Below, one piece after another: positions 44,559 through 54,144 of a stretch of 64,000 bases of DNA. The stretch is from JBCDCY01 sp039180875. GTDB lineage: Bacteria > Pseudomonadota > Alphaproteobacteria > Rhodobacterales > Rhodobacteraceae. The translations under genes were made by a program, and so were the position numbers. The notes below the pieces were generated by a model. It saw only the letters and a list, made by a program, of their open reading frames with translations. It was not told where the DNA came from and made no database searches. Position 1 is the first letter of the stretch, and the number at the start of each line of letters is the position of its first letter. The DNA lies in contig JBCDCY010000012.1 in assembly GCA_039180875.1 (NCBI GenBank), positions 1 through 64,000 on the forward strand, written 5' to 3'.

Positions 44559-45404
44559 ATGACGCGGCGGCTCGATACGCTTGCCGCGGTTGCAGACCGC
44601 TTTGACGCCATCGTTCTCGACCAATGGGGCGTGCTCCACGATGGTACAGCCCCCTATCCCGGTGCGATCGCCTGTCTTCGGGATCTTGCGTCGCGGGGCG
44701 TACGACTTGCCGTACTCTCGAACTCGGGCAAGCGCGCAGCACCGAATGCCGAGCGGATCGCGGACATGGGGTTCGAACCGGGGCTTTTCGAAGCAGTGAT
44801 GACGTCGGGCGAGGCCCTTTGGCAGGATATCGACGGTGGCCGGGTGAGAGAGCGGAGGCTCTTCGCCATCGAGCGGGCGGACGGTGACGGGGCCGCTTGG
44901 GCAACGGGGCTCGACGTCACCCTTGTGGCGAAGGTGGAGGAGGCGGAGGCCGTCCTGCTGATGGGTCTGCCGGATGATGCAGGCGAAACCGGATACGCCG
45001 AACCTCTTCAGACGGCACGGGCCCGGGACATCCCGGTTCTCTGCACCAACCCCGACCGCGCCGCACCACGCGCCAACGGCAAAGTCGTCGTTTCCCCCGG
45101 CGCGTTGGCCCACGCCTATGCCGAGGCAGGCGGTCGCGTGCGCTTCTACGGCAAGCCCCACGGGCCGGTCTTCCGCGCGCTAGAGGCACGTCTCGGCGCA
45201 GGGCCGGACCGGCTTTTGATGGTCGGCGACAGCCTCGAACATGACATCGCCGGAGGTCATGCCGCTGGCTGGTCGACGGCCTTTGTCCAGGGCGGCCTGC
45301 ATGCCGCAGCCTTTTCCGGCGCAGACCCCGACGCCGCGCTTGCCGCTCTGGTTGCCGGCGCGGGCACCCCGTCCCCGGATTACGCCCTAGCGAGGCTCGA
45401 ATGA
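44559..45404 (+). CDS. HAD-superfamily class IIA hydrolase (TIGR01459-like)
   Basis: A 281-residue protein with the motif I variant L-D-Q-W-G-V-L-H-D-G in place of D-x-D, motif II L-S-N-S, and late motifs Y-G-K-P-H-G-P and M-V-G-D-S-L-E-H-D-I-A-G. The loss of the second motif I Asp is typical of this alphaproteobacterial subgroup and may reduce classical phosphatase activity. It begins 3 bp after the MBL gene and overlaps the next gene by 4 bp. It is a possible sugar-phosphate phosphatase. Confidence 0.85.
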   Translation: MTRRLDTLAAVADRFDAIVLDQWGVLHDGTAPYPGAIACLRDLASRGVRLAVLSNSGKRAAPNAERIADMGFEPGLFEAVMTSGEALWQDIDGGRVRERRLFAIERADGDGAAWATGLDVTLVAKVEEAEAVLLMGLPDDAGETGYAEPLQTARARDIPVLCTNPDRAAPRANGKVVVSPGALAHAYAEAGGRVRFYGKPHGPVFRALEARLGAGPDRLLMVGDSLEHDIAGGHAAGWSTAFVQGGLHAAAFSGADPDAALAALVAGAGTPSPDYALARLE

Positions 45405-46375
45405 CCCTGCCCGTCCCAGCCGACTTCGCGGCATTCCGCGCCCTCTCCGCCCGACTTGGGCAGAACCCGCTTCGCGTGCAGGGACCGGGCGGCAATACCT
45501 CGATCAAGTCGGACCATGTCATGTGGATCAAGGCATCGGGCACCGAATTGGCTTCGGCCGAGACGCAGGACATCTTCGTACCCGTCGACAGGGCGCGCGC
45601 CCTGGCCGAGGCCCGCGGTGAGGCGGGAGACGGAAGCTGCAGGACGACTGTGCTCGATCCCAAGAGTCCGCTTCGCCCCTCGATCGAGACGACATTTCAC
45701 GCACTCCTGGACTGGCATGTCGTCGCTCACACCCATTCGATCGCGACCCTAGTCCACGCGGTCGCAGCGGAAGGTCGGCTGGCGGCGCGTGAGAAGCTCG
45801 ACGGGCTCGCGGTGGCGTTCGTTCCCTATGCCAAGCCGGGGTTGCCCCTTACGCATCAGATCATCCGCAAAGCCCGGGACGGCACGCAGGTCTTCGTCCT
45901 GGAGAACCACGGGCTCATCGTCTGCGGGCAGGATGTGGCGGAGACGGCCGTCCTGATGGAGGAGGTCGAGACACGGCTTGCGATGCCGGCGGGCGATGTC
46001 AACAACGCCGTCCCGGACACGCCCCCGCCAGAGGGCTTTGATTGGGCGCCCGAAAGCTGGATCGCCCGCACACCACGGGCAACCACCGTCGCGACGGCCG
46101 GGTCCTACTACCCCGACCACGTGGTGTTTCTGGGCCCGGCGCTCCCCCGGAACGACCATGACGGAAAGCCACCTGCGGTGCTGGTCGACGCGGTCGGTAT
46201 CGCGCTCCGCAAGGGCGCCACGGTGCCGCACCGCGCCATGCTACGGTGTCTTTCGGACCTCCTTCTCCGGTTGCCGGAGGGCTGGACGCCGGTGCCCATC
46301 GGCGAAGAAGCCGAGGCAGAGCTTCTCGACTGGGACGCGGAGAAGTACCGCCAGGCGCTGGCGGCCAGGTCGTGA
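45401..46375 (+). CDS. Class II aldolase/adducin-family protein (2)
   Basis: A 324-residue protein, longer than aldolase 1 by about 100 residues. The signature G-P-G-G-N-T-S-I-K-S and the metal motif H-T-H-S-I-A-T-L-V-H are present, along with E-N-H-G-L-I-V-C. The extra C-terminal domain from about residue 210 resembles the N-terminal module of RhaD-type bifunctional aldolases. Overlaps of 4 bp on both sides place it in one operon with the HAD and kinase genes. Confidence 0.83.
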   Translation: MTLPVPADFAAFRALSARLGQNPLRVQGPGGNTSIKSDHVMWIKASGTELASAETQDIFVPVDRARALAEARGEAGDGSCRTTVLDPKSPLRPSIETTFHALLDWHVVAHTHSIATLVHAVAAEGRLAAREKLDGLAVAFVPYAKPGLPLTHQIIRKARDGTQVFVLENHGLIVCGQDVAETAVLMEEVETRLAMPAGDVNNAVPDTPPPEGFDWAPESWIARTPRATTVATAGSYYPDHVVFLGPALPRNDHDGKPPAVLVDAVGIALRKGATVPHRAMLRCLSDLLLRLPEGWTPVPIGEEAEAELLDWDAEKYRQALAARS

Positions 46376-47643
46376 CCGACCTCGCCCTCGGGATCGATCT
46401 CGGAACCTCCGGTGTCCGCTCGGCGGTGATCGACCCGGCGGGACAGGTCGTGGCGATGGCGCGCGGCAGCTATGGCGAGAGCGCTGAGGACCGGCGGACC
46501 CCCGCGCTCTGGTGGGCTGCGGTGTCGGACTGTCTCGACCGGCAGGCGGAGGCGTTGCGCGAAGCGGGTCGATCCATGCGAGAGGTCTCTCGCCTCGGCG
46601 TCGACGGGACATCGGGCAGCCTTCTACTGGCCGATCGCGATCTGGTGCCGGTGACACGGGCACTGATGTATGACGATGGCGGCTTCGTCGACGAGGCCGG
46701 GCGCATCGCCGCCGTCGCTCCCGATCCCCACATTACGCGCGGTTCGGGCTCGGCCCTGGCGCGCGCCTTGCGGCTTGTCGATGAGGACGCCGACGGCAGG
46801 GCGCGCCATCTTCTGCATCAAGCCGATTTCATCGCAGCCAGGTTCCTCGGATACGGCGGCTTCGCCGATGTCAACAACGCGCTGAAAACCGGTTGCGATC
46901 CGGCGGGCGGGGACTGGCCCGATTGGGTTGCGTCCCTGTTGCCCGACGGCATTCTGCCAAAGCTCCTGCCACCCGGGGCCGCCATCGGCCAAATGTCGGC
47001 GGAAGTGGCTCAGAGGTTCGGTCTCTCCCAGCACGCCGTCGTCCACGCGGGCACAACCGACAGTATCGCGGCGTTTCTCGCCTCCGCGCCGGCGACCCAG
47101 GGCGCCGCGGTGACGTCGCTCGGGACAACGCTGGCCGTCAAGCTCTTCTCCGAGACACGGATCGACGCGCCGGAGTGCGGCCTCTACGCCCACCGGATCG
47201 GCGCGGGCTGGCTCGTCGGCGGCGCTTCGAACACTGGCGGGGGGGTGTTGCGCAGCTTCTTCTCCGGCGCGGAGATCGAAGCCCTGTCCCGCCAGATCGA
47301 CCCAATGGAAGAGTCGAAGCTCGACTACTATCCCCTGCTCAAGCCGGGGGAGCGCTTTCCGATCAACGATCCTGCGCTTCCACCCCGCATGAGCCCCCGG
47401 CCCGCCGACGACGCGACGTTTCTGTATGGCCTCCTGGAAGGAATTGCCCGGGTCGAGCGTCTCGCCTACGAGACGCTGCATCAACAGGGCGCACCCTATC
47501 CGGAGACGATCGTAACGGCCGGAGGCGGCGCCCTGAATGATGTCTGGCTCGCCATCAGAACCCGCGTCCTAGGGGTGCCTGTGAAAAAGGCCCAGAAGAC
47601 GGAGGCGGCCATCGGTACTGCAAGGCTGGTTCAACTCGGCTAG
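46372..47643 (+). CDS. FGGY-family carbohydrate kinase
   Basis: A 423-residue sugar kinase starting with GTG that overlaps the aldolase stop (GTGA). The phosphate-1 loop is G-I-D-L-G-T-S-G-V-R-S; the central G-V-D-G-T-S-G-S and the C-terminal A-G-G-G-A-L-N-D-V-W ATP loop are intact. It is shorter than glycerol or xylulose kinases (about 480-500). It most likely phosphorylates a ketose or polyol brought in by the ABC importer, giving the substrate for one of the class II aldolases. Confidence 0.88.
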   Translation: MTDLALGIDLGTSGVRSAVIDPAGQVVAMARGSYGESAEDRRTPALWWAAVSDCLDRQAEALREAGRSMREVSRLGVDGTSGSLLLADRDLVPVTRALMYDDGGFVDEAGRIAAVAPDPHITRGSGSALARALRLVDEDADGRARHLLHQADFIAARFLGYGGFADVNNALKTGCDPAGGDWPDWVASLLPDGILPKLLPPGAAIGQMSAEVAQRFGLSQHAVVHAGTTDSIAAFLASAPATQGAAVTSLGTTLAVKLFSETRIDAPECGLYAHRIGAGWLVGGASNTGGGVLRSFFSGAEIEALSRQIDPMEESKLDYYPLLKPGERFPINDPALPPRMSPRPADDATFLYGLLEGIARVERLAYETLHQQGAPYPETIVTAGGGALNDVWLAIRTRVLGVPVKKAQKTEAAIGTARLVQLG

Positions 47644-47710
47644 TGGGCCACACTGGAACACTCGCCATCTGCCTCCGCGCGGCGAACGTTGCGCCTCCTT
47701 CGGCCACGCC

Positions 47711-48679
47711 CTAGGACAAGCGCCTTGACCCTTCGGCGCGGACGACGGGGCGGCTGTCGTCGGGCAGCGGGATGAACTCCTCTTCGTCGCCCGGGACGGT
47801 CTCGAAGCGGCCCTTGCGCCATTCCTCCTTGGCCTGCTCGATGCGCTCGAGGCGTGAGGAGACGAAGTTCCACCAAAGATAGCGCGGCCCCTCCATCGGC
47901 GCGCCGCCGAACAGCATCGCGCGGGCCGGGCCGTCGTCAGAGGCGCGGACGGTGATGGGATCGCCCGGGCGCAGCACCAGGAGTTGGCCGGGATCGAAGC
48001 GATCGCCGGCCACCTCGATCGTGCCTTCGATGGTGTAGAGCGCACGCTCCTCATAGACGGCGTCGATCGGCAAACGGGCACCCGCCTGCAAGCGCAGATC
48101 GGCGTAGAGCGTGTCGGACTCGACCCTGAGCGGGGAGCGCGCGCCGAACGCCTCCCCCGCGATCAGGCGCGCGCTTACCCCGTGATCCTCGATCAGCGGC
48201 AGCTCGCCCGCGCCGTGATGGGTAAAGGCCGGATCCCCCTCCTCCCGCGCGGCCGGCAGTGCCATCCAGGTCTGGATACCGAAGAGGTGCTGGCCGGAGC
48301 GCAGGCGTTCGGGCGCGGTCCGCTCCGAATGCACGATGCCGCGCCCCGCCTTCATCCAGTTCACGGCACCGGGCTCGATCGCGAGCTCGGTCCCCAGGCT
48401 GTCGCGGTGCAGGATCTGGCCTTCGAACAGATAGGTGACGGTGGCCAGGTTGATATGGGGATGGGGCCGGACGTCGATGCCCGTGTCGGTCAGGAACTCG
48501 GCCGGCCCCATCTGGTCGAAGAAAATGAACGGGCCGACCATCTGGCGCTTCTTCGATGGCAGAGCACGTCGAACGGTCATCTCGCCGAGGTCCACGGCGC
48601 GGGGCACGATCAACGTCTCGATCGCATTGACGGAGGTCGCATCGCCCGGAACGGGATCGGGACAGGGAAACCAGCTCAT
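47711..48679 (-). CDS. Pirin-family protein
   Basis: A 322-residue bicupin. The pirin N-domain has G-P-F-I-F-F-D-Q-M-G-P, the metal ligands R-P-H-P-H-I-N-L-A-T-V-T-Y-L and H-S-E-R, and the C-domain shows L-F-G-G-A-P-M-E-G-P-R-Y. The start M-S-W-F-P was selected because upstream frame is basic low-complexity. Bacterial pirins can act as quercetin dioxygenases or as redox regulators; no clue for either here. Confidence 0.9.
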   Translation of the reverse strand: MSWFPCPDPVPGDATSVNAIETLIVPRAVDLGEMTVRRALPSKKRQMVGPFIFFDQMGPAEFLTDTGIDVRPHPHINLATVTYLFEGQILHRDSLGTELAIEPGAVNWMKAGRGIVHSERTAPERLRSGQHLFGIQTWMALPAAREEGDPAFTHHGAGELPLIEDHGVSARLIAGEAFGARSPLRVESDTLYADLRLQAGARLPIDAVYEERALYTIEGTIEVAGDRFDPGQLLVLRPGDPITVRASDDGPARAMLFGGAPMEGPRYLWWNFVSSRLERIEQAKEEWRKGRFETVPGDEEEFIPLPDDSRPVVRAEGSRRLS

Positions 48680-48773
48680 CGCAGTCCGTACCTCGCTTCT
48701 GATCTCGCTAGGTGGCGACGGCGTGCCGCGCCCGGCGGGTCGTCGGTGACCCCGACGGCCAGTCTGCCCCATC

Positions 48774-50567
48774 TCAGGCAGGCATGGCCACAGGCGACCA
48801 GTCCGGGCTGACCGGGGGAACGTGGCGGAGGTCGGCCGTGGCGAACGGCCCCGTGGCATGTACGACGACGCCGCCGACGGCCGTCAGCAGGGCGCGGAGC
48901 CGGGCGATCTCGGCGTCGGTGACGGCGAAGTAGTCGCGGTCGAGCACCGCGAAGTCGGCCATCTGCCCGGCGGTGATCACCCCCTTGCGCCCGGCATCGC
49001 CGGTGAACCAGGCCGAGCCCGTGGTCCAGAGGCGCAGCGCCTCCTCCCGGTCCAGCAGGTTCGCATCGTCGTACATCCGCATCCCGCCCCGGCTGAGCCC
49101 GGTGGTCATCCACTGGATCGAGTACCATGGATTGTAAGAGGTCACCCGCGTCGCGTCGGTGCCGCCGCCCACCGGCATGCCGAGGTCGAGGATCGCGCGG
49201 AAGTTCGGCGTGGTCTTCAGCCGCTCCATGCCGTGGGTCCGGGCGAAGTCCTCGGCCTGGAATTGCAGCCGGTTCTGCAGCGCAAAGCCGCCGCCGAGCG
49301 CTGCGATCCGCTCCAACTGCGCGGGCGTCCAGGTCTCCACATGATCGACAAACCAGCCGTCCGCCAGGCCGGCGCCCTGCGCCACGTCCTCATAGACGGT
49401 GAGCAGGCGCTCGGCCGATTCCGCATAGGTGATGTGCTGGCGGAAGGGCCAGCCGCGCTCGCCCAGGAGCGTCATGATCCGGGTCTGCACCTCCTCCGCG
49501 TCGGCATCGAGCTCCGGGATCGGCGCATCGAAGATCTCGTAGTCGTAGGAGGCCCAGCACAGGTTCTCCCCCGCGCCCACCAGCTTGAGCATGTCGTCGC
49601 CCTGCTGCGGCGACCAGGCCTGGGTCCAGGCGTCGTAGTTGGCGTATTCCTGGCCCTTGATCTGCGGGAAGGTGTGGTAGCCGATCCGCGTCGTCAGCAG
49701 GCCCCGATCGGCGAGCCAACGAATGACCTGGTAGGGTTCGGCGTCGGGGAACACCATGCCGCCGCCGCCGGCATCCGACATCGAGGTGAGCCCGAGCGCG
49801 TTCAACTCGTCAAAATAGTGCAGAGAGGAGTTGATCTGGTCGCTGATCGACAGCTTCGGCGCCCGGGTCAGCGTCTGGTACATCAGCGCGCCCGAGGGGT
49901 CGGCGACCAATCTGCCGGTCGGGTCGCCGCCCACCTTCTCGACGAAGCCGCCGGGATAGGTCGGGTGATCCGGCTGATCGTAGCCGAAATAGGCGACCGC
50001 CTTGGTGTTCAGCAAGGTGTACTTGTAGAGGTAGTGGATCAGCACCGGATGGTTCGGGGCGACGGCGTCGAGCTCGGCCACCGTCGGCAGGCGCTTTTCC
50101 TTGAACTGATGTTCGGAGAAGCCGCCGACGACGCGGATAAACTGATCCTCCGGGGTCCGATCGGCCTGCAGACGCAGCAGATGCAGCCCCTCCTCCAGGC
50201 TGTCGACTGCGTCCCAGCGGACCTCCATGTTGTAGTTCACCGCGCCCCGGATGCCGTGGGTGTGGCTGTCGTTGAGGCCCGGGATCAAGCGCCGGCCACC
50301 GGCGTCGATCACCGCCGTGAACGCCCCCTGGAACGGGGCGACGTCGGCCATGTCGCCCACCGCCACGAACACGCCGTCCCGGGCCGCGAGCGCGCTCGCC
50401 TCCGGACGCGCCGGATCCATGGTGGTGATCCGGGCATTGGTGACGATCAGATCGGCCGGCGCATTGGTCTGGCCATAGCCGGGCCGGGCGGCCGTCGTGG
50501 CCGCCAGAGCGGCGGAGGAGAGGAGAAAGTGGCGGCGGTCGAGGGCAAAGCGGGACTTCGGCAGCAT
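48774..50567 (-). CDS. Exported YtcJ-like amidohydrolase
   Basis: A 597-residue amidohydrolase 3 family enzyme. The N-terminus D-R-R-H-F-L-L-S-S-A-A is a twin-arginine signal. The metal motif appears in N-D-S-H-T-H-G, with the later G-G-T-D-A-T-R providing the catalytic Asp and a late N-G-like closing strand. The substrate is unknown. It lies 144 bp past the tyrosinase gene on the same strand; both products carry Tat-type signals. Confidence 0.87.
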   Translation of the reverse strand: MLPKSRFALDRRHFLLSSAALAATTAARPGYGQTNAPADLIVTNARITTMDPARPEASALAARDGVFVAVGDMADVAPFQGAFTAVIDAGGRRLIPGLNDSHTHGIRGAVNYNMEVRWDAVDSLEEGLHLLRLQADRTPEDQFIRVVGGFSEHQFKEKRLPTVAELDAVAPNHPVLIHYLYKYTLLNTKAVAYFGYDQPDHPTYPGGFVEKVGGDPTGRLVADPSGALMYQTLTRAPKLSISDQINSSLHYFDELNALGLTSMSDAGGGGMVFPDAEPYQVIRWLADRGLLTTRIGYHTFPQIKGQEYANYDAWTQAWSPQQGDDMLKLVGAGENLCWASYDYEIFDAPIPELDADAEEVQTRIMTLLGERGWPFRQHITYAESAERLLTVYEDVAQGAGLADGWFVDHVETWTPAQLERIAALGGGFALQNRLQFQAEDFARTHGMERLKTTPNFRAILDLGMPVGGGTDATRVTSYNPWYSIQWMTTGLSRGGMRMYDDANLLDREEALRLWTTGSAWFTGDAGRKGVITAGQMADFAVLDRDYFAVTDAEIARLRALLTAVGGVVVHATGPFATADLRHVPPVSPDWSPVAMPA

Positions 50568-50711
50568 GGATACCTCTCATTGCAGCGCAGGTTGCGATAC
50601 AGGTCCGAAGACCCCTAATCCTCGGGCCCTTCGATCTCGGGCCCCTCGTGCGGTTCCGTCGTCAGGTTCGTCGTCAGTTTCGTCTTCCGGTCACCTCGCC
50701 AAACGAGGCCA

Positions 50712-52097
50712 TCACGCCTCGACCGTCAGCGAAACACCGCTGAAGGGGATCGGCTGCGTCGGGATCTCGCGCCCCTTCAGCGGAACCCCCACGCCGATCA
50801 CCCGGACGCGGCCACCGGCGAGCAGGGCGTCGAGCGCCGCCGGCGGCACCTCCACCTGAGAGGTGATCGTCCGCTCAAGCCCGCTCAGCAGATCCGGGAT
50901 CGGCAGAATGGTGAACGTGCCGACATAGGTCGCGGCCCCGCCCGCCCGGTCGTCGACGAAGAACAGCCGGTGCTGGAACGGATGGATCGGCACCGACATC
51001 CGTTCATAGTTGAGAGAGACGCGGCCGGGCCCGTTACCGCGGCGGACCACCTCTATCTTCGCCAGCATCTCCTCACTCGGTGCAATCGTGCCGAGCTCGG
51101 AGGCCGAGGCGAGGGGCTGGTCGGCCAGCTGCGGCACGGTCTCCGGCCTAAGCGTCGGGCGCCAATCCAGGTTGTCGAAGGTGTACCCAAGCGCCTCGGT
51201 CTCCAGCACATCCCAGACCCGGGTGACCACGGGCAAGCCGTCAGATGCGTAGAACCAGAACTCGTTGTCCAGCCAATCGGGATCGTCGGGGTTCGCCCGG
51301 CCATCGCCCTGGGCGAGCCAGGCGTCCCACAGCCGGTCGACCTGCCCGTGGTGGCTTTGAAAGATCGGCTCGTTGCCCGCCCCGTCGAAGCTGGCCATCT
51401 CGCCGCCGATCCAGTTGTGCACGTTGTTGTGGGCGCTCTGCTCTAGGGTGCCTTCGACCTGAAGGTCGCCGGGGATGCGCTTGCGTCCGCCGAAATGGTC
51501 GAAGCGCGCCGCCCGCATGATCGGCCCGAGCTCGATGAAGTCGTCAGGCAGCGCATCGCCCTGCTCCTGCAACCGCGTGGAGTTCATCAGCGGATTGTCG
51601 TCGCCGAAGTACCAGTCCGGGATCCGATTGTTGTGGGTCCAGTCCCAGTAGGGCAGCGCGAAGGCCGGCTCCTGCGCCAGGCGCCGGATCTTCTGCTCCA
51701 GATTGACCAGGTAAGCGCGATGCCACGGCAGGAAGAACCACCCGTAGTGCACCTGGTAGGAGAAGGTGTTGGTCGCGCAGAACAACGAGTGATGGGCCCA
51801 GTGCTGCGCCCAGCCGTTGGGGTCGAGTGGGTTCTCCACCGACTTCTCGCGCATCCACTTGACGACATCGCGGTAGATCCGGACGTCATCGCTGTCGGCC
51901 GAGAGGCTGTGCGCCTCCCGCCGCACGCCCATGCCCCAGATCCCCCCGCCCCGGGTGCCGGTCTGAGCGATGGCCGGTGTCGGAAAGATCTGACGGCCGA
52001 CAGCCGCCCCGGCGAGACCGGACACACCGGCGACGGCGGCGCGCCTGAGGAGCTCGCGCCGACGCAGCCGAGGCGATTTATCACGTCCGTTTTTCAT
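50712..52097 (-). CDS. Exported tyrosinase-family copper oxidase
   Basis: A 461-residue type 3 copper protein. The N-terminus has R-L-R-R-R-E-L-L-R-R followed by an Ala/Gly hydrophobic stretch, a twin-arginine signal candidate. The CuA site shows H-H-S-L-F, then V-H-Y-G-W-F-F-L-P-W-H-R-A-Y; the CuB site shows H-N-N-V-H-N-W and S-H-H-G-Q-V-D-R-L-W. All six His ligands appear present. The C-terminal beta domain of about 120 residues may act as a cap as in latent tyrosinases or polyphenol oxidases. It probably oxidises phenols in the periplasm. Confidence 0.87.
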   Translation of the reverse strand: MKNGRDKSPRLRRRELLRRAAVAGVSGLAGAAVGRQIFPTPAIAQTGTRGGGIWGMGVRREAHSLSADSDDVRIYRDVVKWMREKSVENPLDPNGWAQHWAHHSLFCATNTFSYQVHYGWFFLPWHRAYLVNLEQKIRRLAQEPAFALPYWDWTHNNRIPDWYFGDDNPLMNSTRLQEQGDALPDDFIELGPIMRAARFDHFGGRKRIPGDLQVEGTLEQSAHNNVHNWIGGEMASFDGAGNEPIFQSHHGQVDRLWDAWLAQGDGRANPDDPDWLDNEFWFYASDGLPVVTRVWDVLETEALGYTFDNLDWRPTLRPETVPQLADQPLASASELGTIAPSEEMLAKIEVVRRGNGPGRVSLNYERMSVPIHPFQHRLFFVDDRAGGAATYVGTFTILPIPDLLSGLERTITSQVEVPPAALDALLAGGRVRVIGVGVPLKGREIPTQPIPFSGVSLTVEA

Positions 52098-52396
52098 TGC
52101 AATCAACGGCTTGCGGTGTACTTGGGACGTTCGATGCGAGCATGGATGCGCCCCCCCGGTCAAGGCAGGGCCAGAGCATCGTGATTGATTTGGCCGGGAA
52201 CGATGGCCGATCGAAACGGACCATCCACGCAACACGCCAGATGCCGGACGCCTACCCGCGAAAGAGGACGCCGCATGTCGCGATGACTGGCCTCACGGGG
52301 CGTGAAGGCGCTTCCGTCAAGAACCTTGGTAATCTGGCCACCCTGCCCTTAAGGTATCGGTTGGCCATGTCAGGCAATCTGCAGATGGAACCTCTC
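52098..52396. other. Divergent promoter region, tyrosinase / acyl-CoA synthetase
   Basis: About 300 bases between the tyrosinase start (minus) and the chosen acyl-CoA synthetase start (plus). The plus frame is open throughout, but the predicted residues show no family similarity, so I treat it as non-coding. Both promoters should lie here; none was identified with confidence. Confidence 0.45.
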
Positions 52397-54088
52397 ATGT
52401 CTGCAAGACGACCCAAGGACGGCAAGTCGCACGTCATCGGTGCGACCGACGTCGCATTGCTCGAGGACACGATCCCCGAGGTTCTGGCGCGCACCGTCGC
52501 GGCCCATGGCGCTAACGAGGCGGCGGTCTTTGCCGAGCAGCGCATTCGCTGGACCTACGCCGAGCTCGCGCGGGAGGTCGACCGCCTGGCCGGCGGCTTG
52601 TTGCGCGCCGGCGTGGTGCGCGGCGACCGGGTTGGGATCTGGTCGCCCAATCGCGCCGAGTGGCTGCTCACCCAGTTTGCCACGGCGCGGATCGGCGCGA
52701 TCCTGGTCAACGTGAACCCGGCCTATCGGCTCTATGAGCTCGAGTTCGCGCTGAACAAGGTCGCCTGCAGCACCCTGATCACGGCGCGGCGGTTCAAGAC
52801 CTCCGACTACGCGGCGATGCTCACCGAGCTCTGCCCCGAGATCGCCGATGCCGAGCCCGGTCAGCTCGAGGCCAAGCGGGTGCCGAGCCTGCGCCGGGTG
52901 ATCCTGATGGGCGAGGAGCGGCTGCCCGGCTTCCTGAGCTTCGACGAGATCTGCACCCTCGGTGACAGCGTCGACGGGGCGACGCTGGATGGCGCGAGCG
53001 CCGATCTCGCGCCGGGCGATGCGATCAACATCCAGTTCACCTCCGGCACCACCGGCAGCCCGAAGGGTGCCTGCCTCACCCACCGCAATATCGTCAACAA
53101 CGCCAACAACGTGACGGCGGCGATGCGGCTCACTCATCAGGACCGCCTCTGCATCCCCGTGCCGTTCTATCACTGCTTCGGCATGGTGATGGGCACGCTT
53201 GGCTGCGTCACGAAGGGCGCGACGATGGTCGTGCCCGGCGAGGCGTTCGAGCCCGCCCAGACCCTGCGGACAGTCTCGGACGAACGCTGCACGGCGCTTT
53301 ACGGCGTGCCGACGATGTTCGTGGCAGAGCTCGGCCTGCCGGATTTCGGGAGCTACGACCTCTCCACCCTGCGCACCGGGATCATGGCCGGCGCCTCCTG
53401 CCCGATCGAGGTGATGAAGCAGGTGCAGGCGAAGATGAACATGACCGAGGTGACCATCGCCTACGGCATGACGGAGACCTCGCCCGTCTCCTTCCAATCC
53501 GATGTCGACGATCCCCTGGAGAAGCGCGTCAGCACCGTCGGCCGCATCCACCCCCATGTGGAGTGCAAGGTCGTCAGCCCGAGCGGTGAGACCTTGCCCG
53601 TGGGCGAGCAGGGAGAGCTCTGGACCCGCGGCTATTCGGTGATGAAAGGCTATTGGGCCGATGAGGAGAAGACGGCCGCCGCGATCCAGGATGGCTGGAT
53701 GCAGACCGGCGACCTGGCGGTGATCGATGCCGACGGCTATTGCGACATCACCGGCCGGGTCAAGGACATGATCCTGCGCGGGGGCGAGAACATCTATCCC
53801 CGCGAGGTCGAGGATTTTCTCTTCACCCATCCCAAGATCGCCCAGGTCCAGGTCTTCGGCATCCCCGACGACCGGTTGGGAGAGGTGGTTTGCGCCTGGG
53901 TGGTCCCGGCCGAGCCGGACCTGGAGCCGGAGGAGGTGCGCGCCTTCTGCCGCGATCGGATCGCGCACTTCAAAGTGCCGCTGCACGTGCAAATCAAGTC
54001 CGAGCTGCCGATGACCGTCACCGGGAAACCGCAGAAGTTCATCATGCGCGACGAGATGGTCAAAGCCCTGGAGATGGAGAAGGCCTGA
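52397..54088 (+). CDS. AMP-binding acyl-CoA synthetase (FadD-like)
   Basis: A protein of about 563 residues. The adenylation P-loop I-Q-F-T-S-G-T-T-G-S-P-K-G (about residues 210-222), A-Y-G-M-T-E-T-S, the R-G-Y-S-V-M-K-G-Y motif with T-G-D-L-A and the C-terminal lysine motif V-T-G-K-P-Q-K are all visible. It activates a carboxylic acid to its CoA ester through an acyl-adenylate. The start ATG at 52397 has gatgga about 7 nt upstream; ATGs at 52367 and 52385 are alternatives. It lies just upstream of the PQQ dehydrogenase and may activate the acid formed by alcohol oxidation. Confidence 0.87.
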   Translation: MSARRPKDGKSHVIGATDVALLEDTIPEVLARTVAAHGANEAAVFAEQRIRWTYAELAREVDRLAGGLLRAGVVRGDRVGIWSPNRAEWLLTQFATARIGAILVNVNPAYRLYELEFALNKVACSTLITARRFKTSDYAAMLTELCPEIADAEPGQLEAKRVPSLRRVILMGEERLPGFLSFDEICTLGDSVDGATLDGASADLAPGDAINIQFTSGTTGSPKGACLTHRNIVNNANNVTAAMRLTHQDRLCIPVPFYHCFGMVMGTLGCVTKGATMVVPGEAFEPAQTLRTVSDERCTALYGVPTMFVAELGLPDFGSYDLSTLRTGIMAGASCPIEVMKQVQAKMNMTEVTIAYGMTETSPVSFQSDVDDPLEKRVSTVGRIHPHVECKVVSPSGETLPVGEQGELWTRGYSVMKGYWADEEKTAAAIQDGWMQTGDLAVIDADGYCDITGRVKDMILRGGENIYPREVEDFLFTHPKIAQVQVFGIPDDRLGEVVCAWVVPAEPDLEPEEVRAFCRDRIAHFKVPLHVQIKSELPMTVTGKPQKFIMRDEMVKALEMEKA

Positions 54089-54144
54089 TCCGCTACGGCC
54101 CGGATGGTGAGAGGCCGCAAAAAAGATGATGTGGGAGGAAGAAC

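Noticed and set aside
48822..50618. A 598-codon plus-strand frame across the amidohydrolase gene
   Set aside because: Antisense to an intact amidohydrolase and lacking any recognisable motif.
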